Source: Strongylocentrotus purpuratus
Lineage: Eukaryota; Echinodermata; Echinoidea; Camarodonta; Strongylocentrotidae
Assembly: GCF_000002235.5 (NCBI RefSeq)
Contig: NW_022145605.1
Location: forward strand, 1,415,321 to 1,479,320
Length of the DNA: 64,000 nt
Direction of reading: 5' to 3'
Shown in pieces: positions 21,931 to 33,984 of the stretch. The notes under the pieces were generated by a model. It was not told the origin of the DNA, did no database searches, and worked only from the letters and a program-made list of their open reading frames with translations. The first letter of the stretch is position 1; every line of letters begins with the position of its first letter. The translations under genes and the position numbers were made by a program.

Positions 21931-23363
21931 AGTGCGGTATGGTATGTAATCCCGTAGGATTTTTGTGCCAAAGTTGATTTTGTTGCTGTATTTGCTTCAA
22001 AAGGGTTCCAATTGGCCAAAAATGATGGGGTTCAAATTTTCAGACCCCTCCTTCATTTCCTGGGGGGTCCTAAACCGGGAGCCAGTGGGGGTAAACCTTG
22101 CTGGGAAGGAAACCAACTTCCATATGTACAGATGTAAAGATCGCATAGCTCCACATAACAAATTGACCGTCTGGCATTTTCTAAGTGGTGGGTGTGGCCA
22201 GGTGGACGCCCTTTTGACGACAAAATAGTATTATGTAAATAATATTTTAAGGAAACATTGAACCACCATGAGTTTGGTGTCATATGAAAGAGAGTTAAAT
22301 TACATTTTGATACCAATTTCAAAGAATTCAAGATTAATTAACATCACAAATTTAAGTAAAAAACATGATTTTTGTGATTTTTTTTGAAAAATTGAATTTG
22401 ATCAAAAAACATTATTTTCCATATATCAAAATCGGAAAATTGCATTTTTTCATAACTTTCCAGGAATTTGCTTATGTACAACGACAATATCCTGTGCCAG
22501 GGAGAGGTTTATATATCATTTCAATAAAAAGTTATAGCAATCCAAAGTTATTGATTTGATTTCCACAAAAACAACATTTTTGCCCACATGTGTATTAACT
22601 GTATGCATATACGTGCATTAGTGTATTAAGGATCTGTTTTGAACTAAAACCTCTAATCATCATGTATTTGGTGTCAAAAGATGGATAATTAAAATACATT
22701 TATTCTGATTTCAATTTCAATGAGTGATGTAGTGTGTGAAATATAAATTTTGAGCCCAAAAGGTGCTTTATTGTAGATATTCCTCTGATTTTTGCCAGTA
22801 TATCGGTATATTAACTGGACAAAAGTAATTAGACATTTAGTGCAGAAAGTTCAAAGGATTTAGAGCGCTGAGTGCAATTGATAAGTTCTTCTTCTGTACT
22901 CTGGGATGTTTCAGGAAATGTGGACATTGGCAGTTGCCTCCCCCCCCCCCCCCCCCTCCAAACCCACCCCGCCCCTTCCAGCCGCTTGTCATAATCTTGC
23001 CCATGGCCAAGAAAAGTTAGTGCATCGATCAACATGAATATAATATAATATAATATAAATAATACCCCCTGGCCACACCCACCACTTAGAACATGTCAGA
23101 CGGTCAATTTTTTATGTGGAGCTATGCGATCTTTACGTTTGTGCACATGAAAATTGGTTTCCTTCCCAGCTAGGTTGACCCGCGCCCCACTGGCTCCCGG
23201 TCTAGGACCCCCCTGGAAATGAAGGAGTGATCTGAAAATTTGAACCCCATCGTTTTTTGGCCAATTTTTTTGGGACCCTTTTGAAGCCAAAACAGCAAAA
23301 GAAAAATCAACTTTGGCACAAAAATCCTACGGTAGCTGTTTCAGTGACATACCGTGGCACACT
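21931..23363. mobile_element. Fold-back element with ~280-bp arms
   Basis: The left arm from AGTGCGGTATGGTATGT (21,931) to about 22,210 is the inverted copy of about 23,066-23,363, which ends ACATACCGTGGCACACT. Paired landmarks are TAGGATTTTTGTGCCAAAG with CTTTGGCACAAAAATCCTA, and GGTGGGTGTGGCCAGG with CCTGGCCACACCCACC. The 850-bp middle is AT-rich with a C run. There is no coding capacity. The right end lies about 610 bp upstream of the RILP-like start codon. Confidence 0.8.
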
Positions 23364-23369
23364 AATTGC

Positions 23370-23975
23370 GCAACCAAGCAGAAAAGGTAAACAAAGGTGC
23401 ACGTGATGAGCAGACAAGGTCGCTTAGCTCTTATTGATTTTAGACCGTGTGATGCGTGCACTGACTATTATGCACCCAAAATATTGTACGAAGCCCATTT
23501 CCAATCCACGACGCACACACGTTTGCAAACCTATTTTCGGGATCAAGATCGGGAGGCTGTGGTGTTATTTCATTTTTTAACGGGACTTAAGTAGTGAAGT
23601 GACAGCTTTGATTTTGGATCCTTTCCAGTTTCTACAAAGTTTTTCTTCATACAAAACTTATGCTACCACCACCAGTGCAGTATCACCAGTGTACCAATGG
23701 AAGCGCGGCCGCTCTTCGACGGTACACTGCACTACGTGTAGCGCTTGCACACAAATAATTAAGTTACACGAATGCTCGGAGGATTAACAGTACAAACTGG
23801 ACTGCAGTCGACCATTTGATAATTTTGGCAAGGAGCCTAAAGTTCTTGGTTTTGCAAGCGAGAGCCCAGTTTCTCTGATAATGTACAACGCCAATAGATT
23901 CCAGCAATACTTAGTTTCTCGTCTCAATTAAAACTGAAAATTTTCTTTTTGTGATTAACAAGTTTGAAACCAATC
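23370..23975 (+). promoter_or_regulatory. Probable promoter / 5' UTR region of RILP-like gene
   Basis: This stretch is richer in GC and CpG (for example GAAGCGCGGCCGCTCTTCGACG near 23,700) than the surroundings and precedes the RILP-like start codon. No TATA box or initiator could be fixed, so the transcription start is unknown. Confidence 0.35.
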
Positions 23976-24263
23976 ATGACGACGGAGATTTTAGACAACA
24001 ATAATACGGGGGAGATGACCGTGTTGAAGGTGTACGAACTAGCCGCAGATGCCGGGAGAGAATGCCAACAGCTGATTGAACAGTTTGGGCAAGAGAGTGC
24101 GAGTAATGTTACACTAAAAATCATTTCCATCTTGGAACACTTGGAACTTCTAGTAAATGAGAAGACAGAGTTGGAGAAGAAAGTTAGCAAATTGAATGAA
24201 AACCTTGTCACCTGCCAGAATGAACTATCGAGAAAGACAGAAGAAAATGCTCATTTACTAATT
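23976..24263 (+). CDS. RILPL1: RILP-like exon 1 (start codon, RH1)
   Basis: ATG at 23,976 opens the frame. 96 codons end at donor ATT|GTGAGT, phase 0. It encodes [20 protein letters not shown] and [18 protein letters not shown]. The upstream TTG/ACC context has no other in-frame ATG. Confidence 0.9.
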
Positions 24264-26429
24264 GTGAGTATTGACTATTGACAAATGTATGACTGGGATT
24301 TGGAAGTACATGTATGCACAACTAGTTTATTCTTCGTTTCATAGTCGTTCAACTTTTTTTTAAAGGCTGTGGGATAGGGGTATGAATTAAAAGATTTTGT
24401 CCATGTGTAAATTTAACAATTTTTTTTTTAATACTATTTATTTCATTCATGATTCATTGCATAGACTACTGAGTATAATAATGTAGGAAAACTTTCTGTA
24501 AAGCAATATTCTGACAAATTTCTATGTCAAAGTATATGATGTATTATGTATGTAAACTTATTTTGATTCTTTGTACGTTTGTGAAATGTGAACAAAACAA
24601 ATTTCCAATATTGGACAATAAATTGAAATTGAAATTGAAATTGTATTCGTTGCCACAGGATCTCCATAAGATGGAAGACCAGCACCTTGAAGATTTAGAG
24701 CAGTGGAAAGAATTCCTGAGTGAGGCCCGGAGAAAGAACAAGGAGCTCAAGAAACAACTTAATGAGAAGGAAGGGCAGGTCAAACAAGAAAAAGGTAACT
24801 ATGACAAGATCACATATGAGTATTATACTTGATTTTATTATTATTATTATTATTAGGTGGTGTATTATCGACAGATCACCTATTGATTTCGTCAGAACTT
24901 TCTTTCTTTATTTCTTTCATTTTATCTCTTCTACCCCCTCTTTTTTGTGCATAGCATAACTCTTTGATCGATACAGTCAATTTCTTTCAATTTTGGCACA
25001 GTCATAGATTATTTTCAAGTTCATCAGGTCATCGCCAATTTGTGAAATTTTCTGAAAATCAACTCATGATCAAGGTCATTACCCATCCAGTCAATTTCAG
25101 GTTTGTAAAATGCAAGCATTCGCGTACGTCCACGCGTCAGTGCAGGCGCAAAATTTAAAAGTGATCAAAATCACTTTTTAATCAAATAAGAGTACGTTTC
25201 AGGCCATTTTAAGCATTTCTAAATTTTGTCCAAATTTCATATCAGTTTTCCATTCTCTTTGAGGTCATTTAATTACCTTTCCCCCTCTTTGAGTATGTAG
25301 AAACCAAATGATAAATCTTCAATTTGAAAGGCACCTAATTTGCAATTTCATGATAAATTCTTATTGTATTCAATTGCATGTAGGCTATGAGAAAGTTACA
25401 TGTAGACTGTTAAATTGAGAAAGTCATTGGCTTCTGATCAAACCATGCACATACAAGTCAACTTTGCCAAGAATCTCACTTATCACATGATTGCTTCAAT
25501 ATTTGTAGAATGTCAGAACTACAGTCTGCAGTGCCAGGATGTATACAAATCTGAGATTGGATATGGGAAAGTAAATTATTGAAATTAAAAGATCTCTGGA
25601 GGTTAAGTGAATTAGAATTAAGATAGTTTCCAAGTATTCAAAATTAAAAAATAGTAATTACATTTGTTGAACTGTTAATTGATCTTTTTTAAATGTAAGG
25701 AATATCTGTGTAAATGTAAAATGTCTTAGTTAACAAAATTGTTGATAGTCAATTAGAATTCAGTGGTACAAATATTTAATCATCAGCATTACTAGAAAGT
25801 TGTTCCAGAAAGGAATTCCATTCCATTGTCATCTACTATGGAATCTTGCTTTCCACTAAAACTTGAGACTGATTTCTCAATATGTATGTATGTTATGATT
25901 CCCATACTGTAAACTGTAATTTACTTGATGTGCGTGTAGCCGTGTACCGATGCACAGGATCAAGCCCAATTTACGGATCATTAATTATATATTTGTTTTA
26001 CAATCATTGTTATGAAAGCAATTCAATGTATAACAGTTATAGATTATGTACATGTAGGATAGATATCAGATATAAACTAGATGCAGTAGGATTGTTGAAT
26101 ATATTTGATTAAGAAAATTTGGCAAAAACATCTGTACTTTTAATTAATTCATTTTAGATATATGTCATGTTTAATTTTGTTTGATTAGGTTAGGCTAAAC
26201 GATGCAGAACACAACAACATCTGTTAATAGTTCTCTGGCTTAAGTCCTGTGGAAGTGAATAGTGATATAGGAAAAATAATACCGTATATAGGCCTTTATA
26301 CAAACAGCAACTAGTTTGAAATGTACACATTTGAGACAATGCCTTATTGATCTCATACATATATACCTTACATTTGTTGCACACTCAACATTATTCCTCA
26401 ATGTAATGAAACTTGTTCCTCTGTCTCTA

Positions 26430-26460
<31 letters not shown>

Positions 26461-29400
26461 CTCTCTCTCTCTCTCTCTCTCTATTTTTGTGTGTGTCTCT
26501 CTGTGTTCCTCTGTCTGTCTGTCTCTCTCTCTCTCTCCTCTCTATCTTTCTCTCTGTGTGTGTGTGTCTCTCTCTCTCTCCCTCTGTCTTTATCTCCCTA
26601 TCTTTCTATCTCTCTATCTCTATAGTTTCATATATACCAGTATGTTCTTGCATTACAATCATGTATGATTAATAATCATGCTGTTAGTTTGGATTGTACC
26701 CATGTAATCATAGTCATAATACATGCACATGTACTCCCCGTCACCACCATCATCAGTAATGCACCTCTACACCACAATATTTGTCTCATTGATATATTAC
26801 CATCAGGCCTTTTAAAAAAAAATGTTGTATTGCCCTTTAGGTGCCAAAACATGGTCGGTCAGTCTGACATTTTTTTTTTTTTTTTTTTACTTAAAAAAAA
26901 ACACTCCCTCCTTTGGGCTAACATTTCTCAGTTTTGAATGCTTGAATACATTTTTTTTCTCTGAAAAATGGTACCAAAAAAAAAAATTAAAATTTTGGGG
27001 TCGGTCACAACATCTTTTTTGTAAAGGCCTTATTCATGATATTCTTCAGCCTCTCTGCCATTTCATGATTCTTCCACTATTAAACAAAAGAACAAGATCT
27101 TGCATATATAAAACAATGATATTTTGATTGATTGGTTCGTTTGTCATCTTTTCTAATTCGTTGCCAATGTTTTTTTTAAATTTTTGCTTCCTAGTTATGG
27201 AGCAAGAGACATTGAAGGTGTTACTGAAGCTAAAAGAGACGGTGGACAAACAGAGAGATACGATCCGAGCGCAGGATAATGATCTCAGGTCTAAGAACCA
27301 GGATGTGGAAGCAGTAAGAATCTTTACAAACTTTTCTTGGATTTATGAATAGAGATATTCTTAGATTTGTGTTTTTCTGATTTCTAGTGTTATTATTCTG
27401 TTACTAAAGTAACTCCTCAGATATAAATAAATGGCTGGGAAAGTTGGGAATAGGACGGAGAGAAAACCCCCAAAAAGGGACATTTAGAAAAAGTTTTGGA
27501 GAGAGAGCCTCCGGGCCTCCTCTTGTGGATAGAGGGGGGCAACCAATTTAATCCAGAAAATTACTGCTATCTACATTTCTCCATCAGCCTACTTTGCTCA
27601 TGTGATCAGAACATTTCTGGTGTCAAGTAAATCATTTATACTTCCTGTTTTCAACTACATAATTGTTTGGTTGCATGTTGCATTGACTGACCCTACATAT
27701 ATATAATTTCACTTTAAAAAGAAAAGTTGTGTTACAATTTGGATGTGCTTGTATAAAATAGGTGTCAGTGTGTGTCTGAAAATGTTGACTTCTGAGGTAA
27801 AGAATTCCTTGAAAACACACACGTACATGTATATGATATGCGATGATTGTGTTCAATATGTATGTATGACAAGCCTCAAGAGCATACTTTTATTATTCTG
27901 TATTGTTTGTTCATTGTGTTGGAGCAATATTCATAGAGTCTAAACTCCAAGTACGTTCAATGGATGTATCATTCTGTAAACATCCCAGCAGATAAAGCTA
28001 GATGAGATTCCAGCATGCTGGCATGGTATGAGTAGATTGAGTACCCCGTAGAGTGGTATACCGTATGGTACACCGATGTTCTGATTAGTGGCTTTATTGA
28101 TTCTGGCATCACACCCCCTTCACTGCATGGTTGTCTATGCACATGTCATAATGTCAAAGGTCAAATCTAGCATTGTGTGTGATCGTCATATGGATCAACA
28201 GACACAAAAGGGTGTTGTGTGCCAGAAAAAAAATCAGTTAAATGATTTATGTAAAGAGTTAACTGACACACAAATGTGTGGTGTCCTCTGACCATGTTGA
28301 TTGCTTTAGGAAGTTATTTGTGGTTATGTGGTGTGATGAAAAGTTAGTCAAAGAAATTAGAGGTTTTATTCTCAATTAATGATCAGAGATTTCAAAGAAA
28401 AACTCCCTAATATGGTGGATTTAGAAGAATGATACCTTGACAGGACAAGTACATGTAATATGTACAGTATAGTACAGGAATATACATGTACCTCTATACA
28501 TATTTTGGTCTATCTGTGTAGATATCTGTCTCTCTCTTCGTCTCTGTTTGTTTGTTCGTCCGTCTGACTGTCTCTATCTCCCCCCCCCCCTCTCTCTCTG
28601 TCTATCTCTCTGTCTCTCTCTGTCTCTCTCTCTCTGTCTATCTCTCTGTCTCTGTCTCTCTCTCTCTCTATCTCTCTCTCTCTCTCTCTCCCTCTCCCTC
28701 TCCCTCATCAATCTGTCTGTATGTATCTTTCTTTCCCTTAATAACATTATAGCTTTCAATTCCTTTCAATATCTCTATTTTCTTGTTCAGTCCAAAATAT
28801 ATACCTTTTGCCATGAGACAAAAATGTTATACTTGGATACTGTACAGGACTATGGTTAGGGCTCAAAGTCCAGAAAAGAAAGAACTGGGAAGCACATGCT
28901 TGAAGATAGTATAGTACCACTTTATCATATTTTGTCTGCTATTCATGATTTAGCATAAGCATACATATATTTATTCTCCTATTTTGTATAAGCATGAAAT
29001 GAATTCTTTGATAGTAATGCAGTATGTAGTGATGCAATACTTTTTTTACACAGAGGAGATTATCAATGAAATATATTGTAACCACATGTATACAATCATT
29101 GAGCCAATTAATCTCCAATTATTCCTAGCCACCTGAATTCCGCATTAGTTTCCCATGGATATAAATCCTTGTTGACAGAAGCCTATAGAACTGTTGACAG
29201 GAATAATTAGAGCCTCTATTAGTCAATACATGTATGCAGTCATGACAGGATCACCATTTGCTCAGTTATGGCATTTCCAGATAATAATATAATTAACCAT
29301 TGATCATTGTAAATAATTGTAAGTTAGTTTCAATTTACTTTCATTTTCACCTTTAGAATAATAATAATAAATAGGTACTTGACAATCTACTAATTGATTC

Positions 29401-32400
29401 TGTCACTTAAATATCGCATGCAGAACTTCATATTTCATCCTGCATGTTAACATTGAATGATACATGTAGCTTTAAGATTAAGCTCATTATCAATGACAAT
29501 TCTGATCAGGTTCTCTTTTTTTCTTATAAGTATTTTTTTTTTGGGGGGGGGGGGATGAGTAGGTGGTAGTGTGACTAGTGTCAAATACTTCAATAACAAT
29601 TTTACTGTTCAATTTCCAGATAACATTCAGGAAATGACTTTGCCCACTTAAAATGAAAGTCAAAAGAACATCACCATTGTAGGGAAATTACAGGAAGCTA
29701 TTTAGAGTAGATTAGATCAGCTAGGAAATGAAATGCTAAAAAGCTCGGCTAAGTGCAGGAAGGAGGTGCATTGTTTTGCAAAGAGAGAGAAGCAATGATG
29801 CCATCAAACTATTGTTATCCCTATCTCTAAAGCTTTCCAAGTATTTTGGAGTAACTAGCATTGAACGATTCCAATAGAATATAGGAAAAGTCATTGTCGA
29901 ATCATCAGAATTGTGTCAAAAATACACTGTATCTGACACCCCCCCCCCCCCCCCCCATCCTAAAAAAATAAGGTTCTCAAATGTAAAGGTTGGTAATTTT
30001 TATGAACCATCAGACTTAACCAATTGATCACTGAATTATCTTATTCCTTTTCAAGTCTTGATCGTTTTTCCTGTTTACACGCGCCTTGAGCACTCCACAG
30101 AGTGGATTTGGCGCGATATAAGTTACATTATTATTATTATTATTATTATTCCCATAGGCTTAATACAGGGACCAATTGGTTTCCAAAGTCAGTAGGCCTG
30201 TTTTCACTATCTCGAGATTGCCAAATATCCAGCTATTTAAACTATCCCGATCGCAAACTATCCAGCTAATTTGCGTCTTTATCAGACCGGAGTAGCAATT
30301 AGCAGGATATTTGGTCGGGATTGTTATCTCGAGATATCTTGGGATAGTTTGGAAGATATCCCACTATTTGGCAAAATTTCCAGCTATTTGTCCTGTGTGT
30401 CTTCACCAAAATATCTCGAGCTAATTTCTCAAGGTCGAGTTTCAAGTTTCGAGGTCGAATCTCGAGCTGATGATGACGCGATTTGTAACTTCGGGATTAT
30501 TTCCCAAATCAGAAATAGTGGGCTTTTGGTAATCTCAAGATGATGGAGACGTGCCTAGTGAACTCATTAACCTCATTGAGGAAAGCATTTGATTCTTCCA
30601 GTGTTGATTCAAGACTCATTCAGCAAGCTAATTGACCCTTGTCAATCCTGGCCTTAATGAGTATCCCAGGTAGTCATGATAGTCATCTGGCTGGTCAAGG
30701 GGTGAAAGTGTCTCTGGGACAGATCATCTAGACACAGGAATCCACTTCTGGACTCCTTCTAGAAACGCAAGAGCATCGCATAGTTTAACCTTAAAAGGAA
30801 ATCACTGATGACAAGATTATTATTATAAAATGAAGACATAGAATTAGTTATAGGTCATATGTATTTTGTGATATTCTTTATTAGAGAGACAACTAAACAA
30901 CAGTCAATGCACATTTATAGAATTGGCTGTGTAAAAAGCCTTTAAGCTTTGACTATGTAAGCCAAAAACGATTAGGAAAAAAAAAAAAAAAAACATGAAA
31001 TCAAATTTTGAAAAAAAAAGGAAAGACAGAATCAAATCGAACTCTGTGAACATGTTATAATGGAATTGTTCACAATCACTTCTCAAAACATTTCTATATC
31101 TTATTCATCATTGTGTATACTGCCCATTACCCCTAGATTGGGTCAAATGATATGTATCTGTGTGTGTCATACTCCTCTTTCCTTGTATAATAATAATAAT
31201 AATAATAATATGGTTATTTATATAGCGCCGGTATCCGCCAGGTTCTGACGCTCATGGCGCTTTACACATATTACCCATATAAATATTGTGTGTGTTTCTT
31301 TATGTGACAATTCTGTATACGATATTTCCCCCTGTGTGAAAGACTCTAGATGTGTATTCCAGTCAGTGTTTGATGTATAGGGTTGATATGAAATGAGATT
31401 CACGTATGTACCACTGTACCCTAACCAGATTGTTAAGAAAGGTCATTGGTTGGTACCTGGAAGGTGATTAAAGATAATCATGAACAAGTAATATATCCTC
31501 CACCATCTAATAAAGTTTAAAGGTACTCCTTAACTTTTGAAAATAGATGTTGAAAGTTTGTCCTTAAGATTTTGAGGATTGAGGATATCTAGAAGTAAAA
31601 AATGTGTAACCTACTTTAGGTATAGTATTTTAGTACTATTTAGGGCATTTGGAATATAAGCCTCATTCCCATTTGCTGTGATGTGTCAATATCTTACTAC
31701 CGGTACACAGAGTTAAAGGAAAAGACCAGTATTGGAAACGCCTCAATTTCAAAAAATGAAATGGAAGCTCTTAGTACCAATCATGTGAAAGAACATGTTT
31801 TGACTAATACATGATGATAAAAATTTTGCCAGGAAACTGCCTACTAATTGATATATTTGGTAAATTTGTTTATCTACATGGTCTGTGAGAGATAAACGCA
31901 CGTGTTGCGCACGTGTGCGTATAGTCCCATATACATCTTTCTGTGTACAGTGCTTGTAACTTTACGAAGACTGGGCCAAATTTCTTATCATTTTGATGAT
32001 TTCAGACACCGATACTTATATGCTAGATGATCAACCTTTTCTGATCGATTCCACAACGTTTCTGTCACAATGCAATCACATGACCATAACTGGTCTTTAC
32101 CTTTGAGTGAAAATGCATAGGACCACATTAATTGAGCACAGGTACATTTTTTTTCACATCCTCGATCTTGCCATTCATTTACACATTAAAAAAGCCTATC
32201 ATTGTGAACCTGACCAGTGTCATGTGATCGAGCCTTTATCCAAGTGCTGCTTGTCTCTCATTACAAGTACAATACATCATGTATGTGCCAAAGAATATAC
32301 GCAGACAGACAGACATTTGATATGCTTCCTTTCTTTCATCGTTCAGTTTGGAGCACTTTCAATATGACTGCTCACATGATCAAAAGTAAAAACATTAGAG

Positions 32401-33947
32401 GTTAGAAAGTGAAGGCAAGTGTTATTTACAACGTGGGATGAAAAGTATAGGATGCTACATGTAGCTACACTTGTAGGTCGAATGCTTTTTCATGGTCATG
32501 GCTTTTTTTGTTTTTTTGTTTAATAACCATGGATGAAAGGTGGACTAGTTGAATTAGGGCCTTTGTTGAATACTCGTAGATGACTAGATGTAAGCTTGAA
32601 TGTGTCACATTCTCATGAAACATAAATCAGGACAAATCAATTTTTCATATACTTAAAAATTACAAAACTTCGTAAGGGTCAGAATAATTTAGTAATTAAC
32701 TGTATATGTGAAAAAATAAAAATATCTGTTATGAAGAAGGTCTCCTTTTGTTTTCAGTTTTATCTGTTTGTAGTTATGAGGTTAATGTTGGGTGAATATA
32801 CTCAGAGGTTCATAGCACCAGTGAAACCTACCAGCATCTCTTGGAAAGTAGTTGTTGTTGTTGGTTATATTTATGGCGCTCAGTCAGATTTGACTATTTA
32901 TTTAGTCTAGTTTTAAGTCGGAAAGTACCTGTATACCAGCAAAGTAATAGCAAGCATTATGCATGTATAAAATAGTTACATACAGTGTAGTTAGGTTTTT
33001 ATAATTTTTATAGCACTCAATCATCAAATATAAAAATGGGAATACACTGTAGTATCCATTCATGAGAATATCCCATAAATGATAATAAAGATGGTTATGT
33101 GAAAAATTGAGTATTGTTTTTTTTTATGTAAAGTAAAAATGGAATTTTGAAATAAAGAAGGTTTCCTATATTTTCGATATATTCTGGTTAGAATGTCTCA
33201 AACAAATTCCTAAATCCCTGGAGAAAAAAAAAGAAGAGAAGAGCAAATAAAAAGCAATAGCTCCCTTTCCTTTTTTCCTTACAGTTTGGTAGCAACAAAC
33301 AGAAAGATACAGGGGAAACAAGAATCTTGCCAAACTGTTCTGAAAAATATATCACTCTTTTGTAGTTGAATTCCAAAAAAAGTGAGTTCAATAATTGTAT
33401 AGAATCATGTGTTAACAGTTTTTCCTTCACTCTCTTTAAAGTTGCAGCATCAAGTTGAAAATTTTGCCAAGATCAACAGCTACCAAGAACTTGTGCAAGA
33501 TTTGTGTTAGCAAACTTTTTGCTTTGCTCTTTTCACAGTTGCAGCAACAAGCTGATAGACTTGTCAAAGTGAACAGCAACCTGCGGCGGAAACACGAGCT
33601 AGTTGAGAGCCACTCTCGGAACCTGATCCGACAAAAGTCCACTCTACAGGTTGATGTGATGAGACTGAATAAGAACCTGATAGAGCAGAAGACTATGACA
33701 GAGATAGATGAAGCTGATGGCACCATGAAGGACAATCCTGAGGTAGGTTTGTAGGGAATACAGCTAGTAGAGCCAATGTAAAGGAATGTTGTGATGAGGA
33801 CAGTTCAAACATTACTTGTTACCTTCCAACAGGATCTATAATACGTACATGTGCATACCTGCCAACCACCCCGATTTAGGCGGAGTTCCTCCGCATTTTT
33901 CATACCAACTCCGAATTCCGAATGCATGCCTCAAAACTCCGATTTTT

Positions 33948-33984
<37 letters not shown>

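Noticed and set aside
26316..26672. 118-codon frame rich in Ser, Leu, Cys and Val
   Set aside because: Translation of a GT/CT microsatellite in three frames; not a gene.
30271..30543. 90-codon frame in intron 3 of the RILP-like gene
   Set aside because: Lies wholly inside an inverted-repeat element with palindromic words; no protein family recognised.
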